This document shows positions 1 to 8,714 of a stretch of DNA of 64,000 nt, in pieces. This stretch comes from Hallerella sp963652365 (GTDB taxonomy: Bacteria > Fibrobacterota > Fibrobacteria > Fibrobacterales > Fibrobacteraceae): contig CAVJTH010000009.1 in NCBI GenBank assembly GCA_963652365.1, positions 15,801-79,800 of the forward strand, written 5' to 3'. Under the pieces are notes generated by a model. That model was not told the origin of the DNA. It did no database searches and saw only the letters and a program-made list of their open reading frames with translations. The translations under genes and the position numbers were made by a program. Numbering within the stretch: position 1 is the stretch's first letter; each line of letters begins with the position of its first letter.

Positions 1-2
1 CG

Positions 3-3000
3 ACCGATTCGTTTGGAACGATCGATAGCGCCTTTATCGTCCTGCTTTCCGAAAAGAATGCCGCCGTGGAAACCTTCAAGGCGTCTCCCGCTGCGGATTC
101 GGGAGTCTTTACGGCGACTGTCAAGTTCAAGAGCGCAAAGCCTCACCTGGATGCGAACAACGAAATTCGCTATGCCTACGGCGCAAGGGACGAGGACGGA
201 AACGTTTCGACGGATACCGCGGTGCTGCATTTCAACAAGCTCCCGACGATAAGGCTCTTGCAGCCGGATTCCGCAAGTCGCCAGAGTATCTACGTCTCCC
301 GATTCGCTTTCTACTATGCCGGCTCCGACGAGGACAATCCGACGGATCTGCGCTATTCGATTCGCGTGGGAAAAAGCCCGGACAATGCGGGTTCCGCGCC
401 TGTCTTGACCGATGCGAATCTCGTTGCGTCGAACATCAAGGAAAAGAGCTGGGAAGCGATTACCGATTCCGTCTGGAACATGGACAGTAATCTGAAAGGT
501 CGTCTCTATTGGCAGGTTTCCGTGACGGACGGCCTGGATACGGCGACATCCCCGACCTGGAATTTCTTCTTCGGCGACTTGAACGCGACGACGGGAACCC
601 TCTACGGCTATGCGAAGTTCCAGGGGCGCACGGCGCATAACGGCATCCAGATCGTGATGGAAAACCTGGAAAACCAGAACTATACGTTCTCGCATACAAA
701 CGAAAAGGGCTATTTCAGCGTGAAAATCGATCCGGGAACCTATCGGATATACGCCCGCGATACGACGGGATTCGGTTACAAGCGCATGATTCTCGACAGC
801 CAATATGTGGAAATGGGCGACGAAAGGCTCGTCGCGACAATGCTTCTTCAGGATTCGATGGCTCCGAAAATCCGCATCGACAGCTACGACACGCTGCTCA
901 CGGCTCGGAGCGTCCGCTTTGCGGGAAGCCTTTCGGATTCGGGTTCGCAAATCGCGAAGGCGAACGCCTGGCTTGACGGCAAGGACGTTTCGCTTTCCGT
1001 GCTCAAGGTGAACGAATGGGCGATGAATCTTGACGATCTGACGGACGGGATGCACGATTTTCGGTTCGTGGTTCTCGACAGCGCGCAAAACGTATCGGAC
1101 ACGGCGAAGATTTCGTTCCGCGTCAAGGCGTCGTCGATCGACCTGAAAGTCAATGGCCAGGCGACTTCGATGATTTCTGAAGAGGGAAGTTTCCTCTTCG
1201 AAGCCTCTGTCGGGAACGTGAGACCCTTGCCGGATTCCGTATCCTGGATTTGTACGATCGAAGGCAAGCAGTTTACGGTTCCGCGATCTCCGGTGGGCAC
1301 GGACAGTATTGCGAAAATGACCATTTCCGCCTCGGACGTGATGGCTAGCGGTGCCGTTCCCGGAAATCTCTACACGATGCGGGCTTCGGTCTTGAACGGA
1401 ACGGTCGTGGATAGCGTCCGCTTTGGATTCCTGGGCGAAAACCCGAACGTCTATTTTCTGACGCCGAAGCGCGATACCTCGGTTTCCATGAACGATCCGC
1501 TTTTCTTTAGCGTCGAATCCTTCCCGGGTGCGGACGCGACAATCCGGTCGATAGCCTGGAACTGCGCCTCGACGCTTTCGGATGGCCTTGCGTGTCCGAG
1601 CGCGTCCGCGAATTCCGCGACTCTCGCCTGGAAGAGTGTCGGCGACAAGAAAGTCGTCGTCACGCTGACCGATTCCGAAAACAGGACGGCTAGGGATTCG
1701 ATGATCGTGCGTGTCGTTTCGGATCCGCCGAGCGTATCTGTCAAGACCGATGCCGATACGGTTCGGCAGAAAATCAACGCCAAGCTGAAATATGCCGTTT
1801 CGGCGTCCGACAAGTTCGGCACGGTAAACTCCCTGGAGTGGGGATGTGGAACGAATGCGGCAAAGATCGCGTTCGATTCTTCGGCAAGCATCCAGCCGGG
1901 CAAGACCGTTTCCGCGCAGATAAGCGTTTCTCTCCCGAAAGAGGAGACGGACGCCTACAAGTGCATTGTCCGGGCTACGGACGATGACGGCGAACAGGGT
2001 TTCGATACGCTGTATTTCCGGGCCGTTCTGGACAGGCCTTCCATTACGCTCTTCACTTCGACTGCCGACGTGAAGATCAATTCCTCGGTTCGCTTTGCCG
2101 GTTCCGCGGTCGATACGCTCGGGTCGATCGTGAAATACGAAATGTATTGCGGGACGAACGTGAAGAGCCCGTCGTGGATTTCGATTTCGAAGCCCGATAC
2201 GACGTTGAAGATGCCTTCTTCCGCCTGTACGTGGTACTGTGTCATGCGGGTGACGGACGATGACGACCTGACCGCGATGGATACGGCGACTTACAACGTT
2301 CTCCTGGATCCGCCGACGGTAAGTGTCAGCGAGGATACGCTCACGGTGAGCATCCGGGATACGGTCACGCTCGACGCGATCGCGAACGACAGGCTGGGTT
2401 CGGTTGTCCTGTATGAATGGAGTTGCGGAAATCCCGGCGTGGCAGGGAATCGCTATGTTGCTTCGACGACGACGCCTCGCTATACGGCGATCATGCCCTC
2501 TTCGCCGGTGAACGGTTACCAGTGCATTATCCGGGTAACGGACGATGACGGCAACACGGCGAGCGACACGACGAAAATCTCCGTTCTCCTGGATCCGCCG
2601 ACGGTCAAGGTTTCCCAGGAAACGATAACGGCCCGTCCGGGATTCCCCGTGCACTTGGATGCGACAGCTTCCGATTGGCTGGGCTATGTCGCAAAGCGCG
2701 AATGGAGCTGTGGCGGAGCGTCCGAAGTGGCAAGCAACTGGAAGAAGGTTTCCGACTACGATACGACATGGACGACTCCAGGCAATCCGCCGGCGATATA
2801 CTATTGCGTGGCGCGAGCGACCGATGACGACGGCAACACGGCGGAAGATACGGTTCGCATCACGTTTACGACGGAAATTCCGGTCATCACGGTCGATAAC
2901 GATCTGGTCTATATCCTTGCGGGAACTTCGACCGAATTGACCGCGCACGTGAACAAGGCGTGGCAGGGAATCAAGCGCTACACATGGGCTTGCGGAACGA

Positions 3001-4775
3001 AGAACTCGTCGGCGCTTTCGGATACGTCGTCGAAGAACGATCACCACGTCTGGTGGGGAGTTGATTCGGACTATTCTTCGTCGGACTTCTTCTTCTGGGA
3101 TACCGATGCGAAGGGAAATGCGGACAGTACGGTCATCAAGCTTTCGAAGGCGAACGACGAATTCCTGTGCATCGTCTTTGCCGAAGAAACGGGGACGAAT
3201 TTTGTCGCGACCGACACGACGGTGATTCGTCGGATGACATCGCTCCCGGTGGGCGTCATCACGATGCCCGACACCGCTTACCTGTGGAGCCTGGATTCCT
3301 CTGTTTCGGATCTCGCCAAATACTGGTATATGCCCGAGTTCGGCGGAAGCGATTCGAAGCTCGGCACGCTCGGCGACAGAAAGGCGCAGGCCTTCTACTG
3401 GAATTTCAGCAACGTGAGCGCCGATTACTGGTACGAAGGAAACACGGACGGAACGCTCGACACGAACATCGCGGAATTCAACACGGCGTTTCTCCGGCAG
3501 TCCGCAGAGGGCTCGATGACGGTCCAGCTGAGCTACTACGATTCTTCCAAGACAGGCATGGACCAGAACTTTGTCGATAGGCATCGGGCGGAAACCGTTT
3601 CCAGGAAGATTTACTTCCGCAAGGCGTGGAACAACATTTCGAGCGAAAAGGATTCCATCCTGGAAACGAGCACGGACGAAAACGGCCCCGCGATCGCCTA
3701 CTGCAAGGATCGCCTCGTCGTCGCCTACGTGAAGGAAGACGGATCGGTCGCGACGAAATACCGGAACGGGACAGGCGCTTCGTGGACCGCGTTCGGAAGC
3801 CCGGGCATTTCGAACGTCAAGTCCCAGACTCTCTACATGGCGTGTGACGGAAACGACAATCTCTACCTTTCCTTTATCGGGTCTTCGGACGCCAAGGGGC
3901 ACGTCTATAAGTCGGCCGGTTCGACCGGGACGTGGACGGAACTCGGGTCTGGTCTGGGCACGAATCTTTCGATGTTCAAGCTTCGGATCAATCCCTCGAC
4001 GAACAATCCCTCGGTGGCATGGATCGGAACGGTCAGCGGACAGGAAAGTGTCGCCCGTGTCCAGGACTACTCCTCGTCTTCGTGGGGGAGCGCGTTCAAT
4101 CCGCTCTATTCTTCCGGTTGGCAAAGCCGCGAAATCGACATGGCGTTCGACGACTCGGGAAACAGGCTTGTCGTCGTGACGGGTTACGCGTCGGAAGACT
4201 ATCGAATCTACTACTACTATATCCCGAGCGGAAAGACGAAGACTTCGAGCGGAGGCAATTACAGCATCGCCATCAACGCGGAATCCATCCAGGCGTTCTA
4301 TGCGAATGGCTACTATTACGTGGGCTTCCGCAGCCGCGATGACGACGGACTTCCGCGCCTTTCCCGCGCACCGAAAGCCTCCGTAGCCGCAAAAAATGCC
4401 TTCTCGACTAGCGGCGCGGAATTCGAAGCGTTCGGGCATCGCTGCTACAACACGTTCTTTGCCGTTGACGGAAACGGAAACCCCATCCTCGCGATCGACG
4501 ATGCCTACATCGCGCGAAATTCGCACGTCCACGTCTATCGCTACACGAACGGCTGGATCGAACTGGGCGAAAACGAACTGCCCTACTTCAAGAATCTCTT
4601 CGCCGCAGCCAATTCCTACTATGTCCGCGGATTCCGTCCGCAGCTGGTGGTGTCGCCCGACGGAAAGATCTTCCTCTCGATGCGCGCGCAGGAAACGGCT
4701 TCGAGCGCGGCGTCGAACCTTCCGGGAACGAAGAACGGACCGCTTGTCATGGAATTCCTGGGAGACAACTGGTGA
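3..4775 (+). CDS. Giant secreted multi-domain protein with Ig/PKD-like repeats and C-terminal propeller-like region (5' end missing)
   Basis: The reading frame is open from the first complete codon (position 3) to TGA at 4773-4775, so about 1590 residues are visible and the true start lies upstream. A carboxypeptidase-regulatory-like beta-sandwich is suggested near residues 197-253 (GTLYGYAKFQG, then GYFSVKIDPGTYRIYA). About residues 560-960 hold at least four tandem Ig/PKD-like modules of roughly 90 residues. Each has an EWxCG cysteine paired with a later YxC(I/V)xRxTDDDG strand and a LDPPTV-type linker. The last 390 residues contain repeated short strands (YMACDGNDNLYLSF, LVVSPDGKIFLSM) like a sialidase-type beta-propeller. 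No catalytic residues are recognisable. A cell-surface adhesin or carbohydrate-interacting role is inference. It overlaps the next gene by one base. Confidence 0.75.
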   Translation, partial: TDSFGTIDSAFIVLLSEKNAAVETFKASPAADSGVFTATVKFKSAKPHLDANNEIRYAYGARDEDGNVSTDTAVLHFNKLPTIRLLQPDSASRQSIYVSRFAFYYAGSDEDNPTDLRYSIRVGKSPDNAGSAPVLTDANLVASNIKEKSWEAITDSVWNMDSNLKGRLYWQVSVTDGLDTATSPTWNFFFGDLNATTGTLYGYAKFQGRTAHNGIQIVMENLENQNYTFSHTNEKGYFSVKIDPGTYRIYARDTTGFGYKRMILDSQYVEMGDERLVATMLLQDSMAPKIRIDSYDTLLTARSVRFAGSLSDSGSQIAKANAWLDGKDVSLSVLKVNEWAMNLDDLTDGMHDFRFVVLDSAQNVSDTAKISFRVKASSIDLKVNGQATSMISEEGSFLFEASVGNVRPLPDSVSWICTIEGKQFTVPRSPVGTDSIAKMTISASDVMASGAVPGNLYTMRASVLNGTVVDSVRFGFLGENPNVYFLTPKRDTSVSMNDPLFFSVESFPGADATIRSIAWNCASTLSDGLACPSASANSATLAWKSVGDKKVVVTLTDSENRTARDSMIVRVVSDPPSVSVKTDADTVRQKINAKLKYAVSASDKFGTVNSLEWGCGTNAAKIAFDSSASIQPGKTVSAQISVSLPKEETDAYKCIVRATDDDGEQGFDTLYFRAVLDRPSITLFTSTADVKINSSVRFAGSAVDTLGSIVKYEMYCGTNVKSPSWISISKPDTTLKMPSSACTWYCVMRVTDDDDLTAMDTATYNVLLDPPTVSVSEDTLTVSIRDTVTLDAIANDRLGSVVLYEWSCGNPGVAGNRYVASTTTPRYTAIMPSSPVNGYQCIIRVTDDDGNTASDTTKISVLLDPPTVKVSQETITARPGFPVHLDATASDWLGYVAKREWSCGGASEVASNWKKVSDYDTTWTTPGNPPAIYYCVARATDDDGNTAEDTVRITFTTEIPVITVDNDLVYILAGTSTELTAHVNKAWQGIKRYTWACGTKNSSALSDTSSKNDHHVWWGVDSDYSSSDFFFWDTDAKGNADSTVIKLSKANDEFLCIVFAEETGTNFVATDTTVIRRMTSLPVGVITMPDTAYLWSLDSSVSDLAKYWYMPEFGGSDSKLGTLGDRKAQAFYWNFSNVSADYWYEGNTDGTLDTNIAEFNTAFLRQSAEGSMTVQLSYYDSSKTGMDQNFVDRHRAETVSRKIYFRKAWNNISSEKDSILETSTDENGPAIAYCKDRLVVAYVKEDGSVATKYRNGTGASWTAFGSPGISNVKSQTLYMACDGNDNLYLSFIGSSDAKGHVYKSAGSTGTWTELGSGLGTNLSMFKLRINPSTNNPSVAWIGTVSGQESVARVQDYSSSSWGSAFNPLYSSGWQSREIDMAFDDSGNRLVVVTGYASEDYRIYYYYIPSGKTKTSSGGNYSIAINAESIQAFYANGYYYVGFRSRDDDGLPRLSRAPKASVAAKNAFSTSGAEFEAFGHRCYNTFFAVDGNGNPILAIDDAYIARNSHVHVYRYTNGWIELGENELPYFKNLFAAANSYYVRGFRPQLVVSPDGKIFLSMRAQETASSAASNLPGTKNGPLVMEFLGDNW

Positions 4776-5200
4776 TGAAAATCGAACTGGCGGCTATTTG
4801 CGATGCGGCGACCGATCAGAGCGGAAAGCTCAACATGCTCGGCGTGTTCGACTACATCGAAGCGGAGCTTCCGATTGTCATCCCGAGATGCTCCGCCGTC
4901 TTTCGGGTGCGCTATACCCGGTCGGAGGTCGCCGCGCATGACTTGGAAGTGACGATCCGGAATACGCTCGACGACAAGGAGCTGATCCCGCCGATTCGAA
5001 GCTCGGTGAGCTTTCTCCCGATTCCGGACCGCATGGACTCGGCGGCGGTCAACCTGATCTTGAACATGAACCGGATGCGCGTTTCGGAAGGCGGAAAATA
5101 TCTGCTCCACTTGCGGATTGACGAGGTCCTTGTCGAAGCGACTCTTCCCATCTATGTCCGTGACCTGACGCCGCAGGAACCGAACCCGCTAGCGAGCTGA
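4775..5200 (+). CDS. DUF6941-like conserved protein
   Basis: A 141-residue protein. Its start ATG shares one base with the stop of the giant protein upstream (TGATG), so the two are probably translationally coupled. The N-terminus (MKIELAAICDAATDQSGKLN, followed by a GVFD motif) resembles the DUF6941 family, small all-beta proteins of unknown role. There is no signal peptide or membrane segment, so it is probably cytoplasmic. Its 3' end overlaps the oppositely oriented phosphopantetheinyl transferase by 12 bases. The family call is from memory of the motif and no function can be given. Confidence 0.7.
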   Translation: MKIELAAICDAATDQSGKLNMLGVFDYIEAELPIVIPRCSAVFRVRYTRSEVAAHDLEVTIRNTLDDKELIPPIRSSVSFLPIPDRMDSAAVNLILNMNRMRVSEGGKYLLHLRIDEVLVEATLPIYVRDLTPQEPNPLAS

Positions 5201-5746
5201 GAATTGTGAAAAGCGCTTGGCGGCAATCGCGCAGACAAAAGGTTCGGGAAGCGGCAGCGCGAAGTCGCAGAGAAATGTCTCTCCGATTTTTTCGGGAATC
5301 ACGCTTTGCGGAAGAACGTCTTCGAAGAATGAACCTCCGGCGCACTTGAAAAGAGCTTCCTTGCGGCACCAGAGACGGTAAAACTCGGCGAGGGCGGCCT
5401 CTTCGGCAAGCCCGCTCTGGAAAAGAGTCGCCTTTTCGGGGCGTGAAAAGAATCGTTCCGCGATCCGCAGCGTTCTCGGTCGGATTTTTTCGATATCCAC
5501 GCCGACCCGGAGCGAAAACGAATAGGCGAGCAGGCAGACTCTCTTGCTGTGGGTCCAGTTCGCGTCGAATCCGCAGCGCGGAAACTCGGGCCTTCCGTTC
5601 GGGGCGGTCACGATGTCCGAGTCGGAAAGTTCCATGCCCGAAGCCTTGGATAGCTCGGAAAGGATCGCCTTGCGGTGGTCTTTGAGCGGAACAAGGCACC
5701 AGAAGACGGAACCCAGGGGCGTTTTCAATTCTTCATGCTTCGCCAT
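5189..5746 (-). CDS. 4'-phosphopantetheinyl transferase (Sfp/EntD type)
   Basis: A 185-residue protein that would transfer the phosphopantetheine arm of CoA to a serine of an acyl- or peptidyl-carrier protein. The family signatures are present: VGVDIEKIRP (about residues 81-90, Mg-binding Asp and Glu) and WCRKEALFK (about 126-134). An upstream in-frame ATG at 5782 exists, but it lies beyond the promoter-like TATATT (5755-5760, minus strand) and overlaps the divergent gene. The ATG at 5746 is therefore preferred; it sits only 8 nt from that -10 box, suggesting a leaderless transcript. No carrier-protein synthase is adjacent, so it may serve fatty-acid ACP or a distant pathway. Confidence 0.85.
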   Translation of the reverse strand: MAKHEELKTPLGSVFWCLVPLKDHRKAILSELSKASGMELSDSDIVTAPNGRPEFPRCGFDANWTHSKRVCLLAYSFSLRVGVDIEKIRPRTLRIAERFFSRPEKATLFQSGLAEEAALAEFYRLWCRKEALFKCAGGSFFEDVLPQSVIPEKIGETFLCDFALPLPEPFVCAIAAKRFSQFSAR

Positions 5747-5750
5747 TGCG

Positions 5751-5770
5751 CTAGAATATAAATTTTCTAG
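5751..5770. promoter_or_regulatory. Divergent promoter region
   Basis: This is the AT-rich, near-palindromic CTAG...CTAG segment between the divergent phosphopantetheinyl transferase and lipoprotein genes. Read leftward it contains TATATT (5755-5760), 8 nt before the transferase ATG. Read rightward it contains TATAAA (5757-5762), about 18 nt before the lipoprotein ATG. Promoter function is inferred from position and from similarity to other -10 boxes in the window. Confidence 0.5.
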
Positions 5771-5780
5771 TTTGATTGCC

Positions 5781-6257
5781 ATGCGATTGCTTGTGTTCTT
5801 GGCTGCCCTGTTCCTTGCTTCCTGTGGAAGCGTGAATAACGGCTGGCTTGCCGATGGCGGCGGCTACATGAATCTTTCCATCGGCGGAACCGCGTATCGG
5901 CTGGAGATCGCGTCCGATGACGGGGACGTTCGCCTGCGATCGAACAAGCATTTTGTCCGGTTTCTCGGAAAGGACGACAAGGGTACGCAGTTGCAGATTC
6001 TGGTGAACAAGCCCGTTCTCGGGAAGAACGCGCCCCAGACAAATTCGAGCTATACCTTTCTCGTGGTGGAGGGCGGCACGCCCGCGCACATCGTCGATGC
6101 CGATTCGAGCCGTGTCGTCTTCGACCAGAAGGATTCTTCGCTGTGGAGCGCGGACCTGCACCTGGTCTTTAACCACTGCGGAATCGAGGAATGCGACACG
6201 TCGCGGGTCCTTGTGACCGGAAGAATGCGCTATTGGGTGGATCCGGACGATTATTGA
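5781..6257 (+). CDS. Small putative lipoprotein
   Basis: A 158-residue protein starting MRLLVFLAALFLASCGS, a signal peptide ending in a lipobox (L-A-S-C). It is therefore probably exported and lipid-anchored after cleavage before Cys15. The mature part is short beta-strand-like sequence with two further cysteines near the end (HCGIEEC). No family is recognised. The start at 5781 is chosen because the signal peptide begins there; upstream in-frame codons run through the divergent gene. Confidence 0.75.
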   Translation: MRLLVFLAALFLASCGSVNNGWLADGGGYMNLSIGGTAYRLEIASDDGDVRLRSNKHFVRFLGKDDKGTQLQILVNKPVLGKNAPQTNSSYTFLVVEGGTPAHIVDADSSRVVFDQKDSSLWSADLHLVFNHCGIEECDTSRVLVTGRMRYWVDPDDY

Positions 6258-6267
6258 GAAAAATCCC

Positions 6268-6296
6268 TTGACAGAATCCGAAAAAGTTTTTACTAT
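6268..6296 (+). promoter_or_regulatory. Sigma-70 type promoter for tRNA-Val
   Basis: TTGACA (6268-6273), a 17-nt spacer, then TACTAT (6291-6296), ending 13 nt before the mature tRNA 5' end. This is one of the clearest housekeeping promoters in the window. Confidence 0.8.
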
Positions 6297-6309
6297 TGGG
6301 AAACCCTAC

Positions 6310-6383
6310 GGACGATTAGCTCAGCTGGTTAGAGTATTACCTTGACATGGTAGGGGTCACTGGTTCGAGTCCAGTATCGTCCA
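6310..6383 (+). tRNA. tRNA-Val (GAC)
   Basis: A full cloverleaf can be drawn. The acceptor GGACGAT (6310-6316) pairs with ATCGTCC (6376-6382). There is a TAGCTCAGCTGGTTAGAG D-arm and an anticodon loop TTGACAT with anticodon GAC. The T-arm is GGTTCGAGTCC and the discriminator is A at 6383. The 3' CCA is not encoded. It sits at the left edge of an AT-rich segment carrying defence genes, a common integration position. Confidence 0.97.
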
Positions 6384-6385
6384 CG

Positions 6386-6420
6386 AAAAGCTCCGTTTCA
6401 AGCGGGGCTTTTCTTTTTTT
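6386..6420 (+). terminator. Rho-independent terminator after tRNA-Val
   Basis: The arms AAAAGCTCCG and CGGGGCTTTT form a hairpin, followed by a T-rich run. It lies directly downstream of the tRNA. Confidence 0.8.
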
Positions 6421-6536
6421 CAGCCAAGGTTCGATTTTCTTGACGATGAAAATTCGCGAGTTAAAAGAATTTCATCTACACAAACGATAAAATCGCAAAG
6501 ACCTTTTGTTTAATTATATTTTCCCAAGAGGCTCGA

Positions 6537-7832
6537 ATGCGATTAACGGAAGTCAAATACTGCAATTTTAGAGGTTTTGAGGAAGAAAAATTTTCCTTGG
6601 AAAAATCCCTTGTTCTGTTTGTGGGGGACAATGCTCGTGGGAAGACAAGCGCGTTAAAAGGAATTTCATTGGCGCTTTCATCGTGGGTCTCGGCTTTCCC
6701 CGAGATTAAAGCCTTGAAATATACGGCAGATGATGTCAGGAAAATTGCAAATCGAGACGATTCAGAAATCCCGACATTTAATCCGTGTTCGAAATCGTAT
6801 ATACAATGTACAATGTTCGAAAACAATGAGAAATTTTGTGAATGGACTCGCCAATATGGCAGCCATTCCAATAGCGATAAACTGAAAAAAAAAGCAAGAG
6901 AATGCTTAAAGGTGATTGACAAGAATTCGCAGAAAGACTTGCCTTATTTCGGCTTTTACGGAACAGGGCGACTTTGGGACGATGGCAAACGCTTTACCGA
7001 GCGAAAAGGCAAGGCGGTCGGACAAGACTCTCGGTACATCGCTTACCAGGATTCTCTGGAATCATCTTCCACGGAAAAAATTTTGCGGAAGTGGATTGAT
7101 AAACTGAGTCATGCAGAATACGTGGAACAAAAAAAGTCTTCCGTTCTGGAATCTGTTTGGAATTGCCTAAAGATAATTGTTCCCGGTGTTAACGGGGTCC
7201 GATGGGACCCGAAGATAGATGATATCGTCTTTTCGTTCAACGATGGTAAGATCCTTCCGCTGGGCAATTTAAGCGAAGGTCAAAGAATCGTTGTTTCTCT
7301 GGTGACAGATTTATGCGTCAGAGTCAGTTTGCTCAATCCGCATCTTAACGGCGATGCTCGTGAAAAGACTTCTGGCGTTGTGTTGATTGACGAAATTGAC
7401 TTGCACCTGCACCCGAAGTGGCAAAAGAACTTGCTTCCGAATTTATTGGAACTGTTTCCGAAAATTCAGTTTATTTTAACGACTCACTCGCCGTTCATCA
7501 TCCAATCGCTTGAAGGGGTTAGGGATTCTAAGATTATCAACTTGGATGACCCTGATCTATCGGAAGATTACTCTCGTCAAAATCACAGAAGCGTAGAAGA
7601 CATTGCAGAAAACGTGATGAATGTGGTGATGCCTCAGCGCAGCGAACGTTATATGGAGATGAAAAAAGCAGCGAAAGAATATTTTGATTTGTTGAATCAA
7701 AATGACGGAACGTCACAGGAATTGCAAATGGTAAAAAAGAAATTTGACGACCTAATCGCCAAATATGGGACGGATAATCCCGCTTATGCCGCATTCCTTG
7801 AATCGAAGTCCGAAGTCGCAGGAATTGTGTAA
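6537..7832 (+). CDS. ptuA: Septu-type AAA/ABC-like ATPase (PtuA)
   Basis: A 431-residue RecF/SMC-like ATPase. It has Walker A GDNARGKTS (about residues 30-38), an ABC-type signature region LSEGQRIVVSL, Walker B VVLIDEIDLHLHP and a switch histidine in LTTHSPF. This architecture, followed with a one-base overlap (TAATG) by an HNH nuclease, matches the Septu anti-phage system, where PtuA oligomers control the PtuB nuclease. A TATATT box (6515-6520) and an AAGAGG ribosome site precede the ATG. The gene is visibly more AT-rich than its neighbours, suggesting horizontal acquisition. A generic AAA-HNH pair from a related system is the main alternative. Confidence 0.82.
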   Translation: MRLTEVKYCNFRGFEEEKFSLEKSLVLFVGDNARGKTSALKGISLALSSWVSAFPEIKALKYTADDVRKIANRDDSEIPTFNPCSKSYIQCTMFENNEKFCEWTRQYGSHSNSDKLKKKARECLKVIDKNSQKDLPYFGFYGTGRLWDDGKRFTERKGKAVGQDSRYIAYQDSLESSSTEKILRKWIDKLSHAEYVEQKKSSVLESVWNCLKIIVPGVNGVRWDPKIDDIVFSFNDGKILPLGNLSEGQRIVVSLVTDLCVRVSLLNPHLNGDAREKTSGVVLIDEIDLHLHPKWQKNLLPNLLELFPKIQFILTTHSPFIIQSLEGVRDSKIINLDDPDLSEDYSRQNHRSVEDIAENVMNVVMPQRSERYMEMKKAAKEYFDLLNQNDGTSQELQMVKKKFDDLIAKYGTDNPAYAAFLESKSEVAGIV

Positions 7833-8461
7833 TGCGTAGCTTGAAAAGAAATCCCAGGCCCAAAGTCGCTAATGGCAATTTAAAACAGCCTAAGAATTAC
7901 AAAGATTTTTTGCCAGACTTGAAAGTAAATTTTGGAAATTACTGTTGCTATTGTGAAGTTCATTGTAGGTCTGTCGATATCGAACACGTGGCTCCCAAAT
8001 CGTTGGAGCCGATGCTTGCTTGTGATTGGGATAATCTGCTTTTGGCCTGTCCAAAGTGTAATCGCGACTACAAGAAAAACAGGAACGCATCGCGTGCAAA
8101 TTACGTATGGCCCGATACGAGCGATACGTTTTCGAAATATGAATATCACGCCGATGGTTCGATGACGGCAAATTCGGGCGATGTCGATGCCCAGAACACC
8201 ATTGATTTGATGCATTTGAATCCCGTAAATGAAACAAATGATGAACTTTGTATCATGCGCAGGGAACAATGGCAAATTGCTACAGATTTTTTAAAAGATT
8301 ATGAGCATGAAAAATTGGGAATAGATAGAATAGTCCGCTACGTCAAAGCGAATGGCTATTGGTCTGTATGGATGACCGTGTTTAAGGCTCATCCCGAAGT
8401 CACTCAAAAAATTGCGGATGCATTTCCGGGAACTTTGCCAAAATACTGCACGCCTCAGTAG
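7832..8461 (+). CDS. ptuB: Septu-type HNH endonuclease (PtuB)
   Basis: A 209-residue protein whose ATG overlaps the ptuA stop by one base. The HNH core is visible: Cys pair CCYC (38-41), VDIEHVAPKS with His52, DWDNLLLACPKCN with Asn68 and the second CxxC (73-76), then Asn77. The HxxPKS and LACPKCN arrangement is that of the PtuB/TIGR02646 family. It probably cuts nucleic acid when released or activated by the ATPase during phage infection. No reverse transcriptase lies nearby, so this is not a retron-associated copy. Confidence 0.82.
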   Translation: MRSLKRNPRPKVANGNLKQPKNYKDFLPDLKVNFGNYCCYCEVHCRSVDIEHVAPKSLEPMLACDWDNLLLACPKCNRDYKKNRNASRANYVWPDTSDTFSKYEYHADGSMTANSGDVDAQNTIDLMHLNPVNETNDELCIMRREQWQIATDFLKDYEHEKLGIDRIVRYVKANGYWSVWMTVFKAHPEVTQKIADAFPGTLPKYCTPQ

Positions 8462-8512
8462 AAAGTTTGATAAAAAGTTGGCTAATGGGCTCATTTGGAG
8501 GTTCTGTGTAAT

Positions 8513-8659
8513 ATGAAATAATTCGAAGTTTTCGTTGCGGAACAATTGCCTTACTGGCGGGACATACGGAAAGAACTTAATGACTTTATCTTGATGCCGA
8601 TGAAACCCGGAATGGGAACCGTTTCTGCCGAATCCGTGCATGAAAATTTTGCAAAATGA
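8513..8659 (+). pseudogene. Broken mini-ORF downstream of ptuB
   Basis: An ATG at 8513 follows a GGAGG site (8497-8501), but the third codon is TAA (8519-8521). The same frame then stays open for 45 codons with plausible protein composition (FEVFVAEQLPYWRDIRKEL...) to TGA at 8657-8659. One base change (TAA to AAA) would restore a 48-residue protein. No family is recognised. It may be a decayed accessory gene of the Septu insertion or chance. Confidence 0.35.
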
Positions 8660-8714
8660 CAAATTTTGTCTATTTATAAATTTATCTTTATACAGGTCTA
8701 GTCATAGGAGCGTT

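Noticed and set aside
6537..8461. Retron with PtuAB-type effector
   Set aside because: No reverse transcriptase or msr-msd-like RNA beside the pair.
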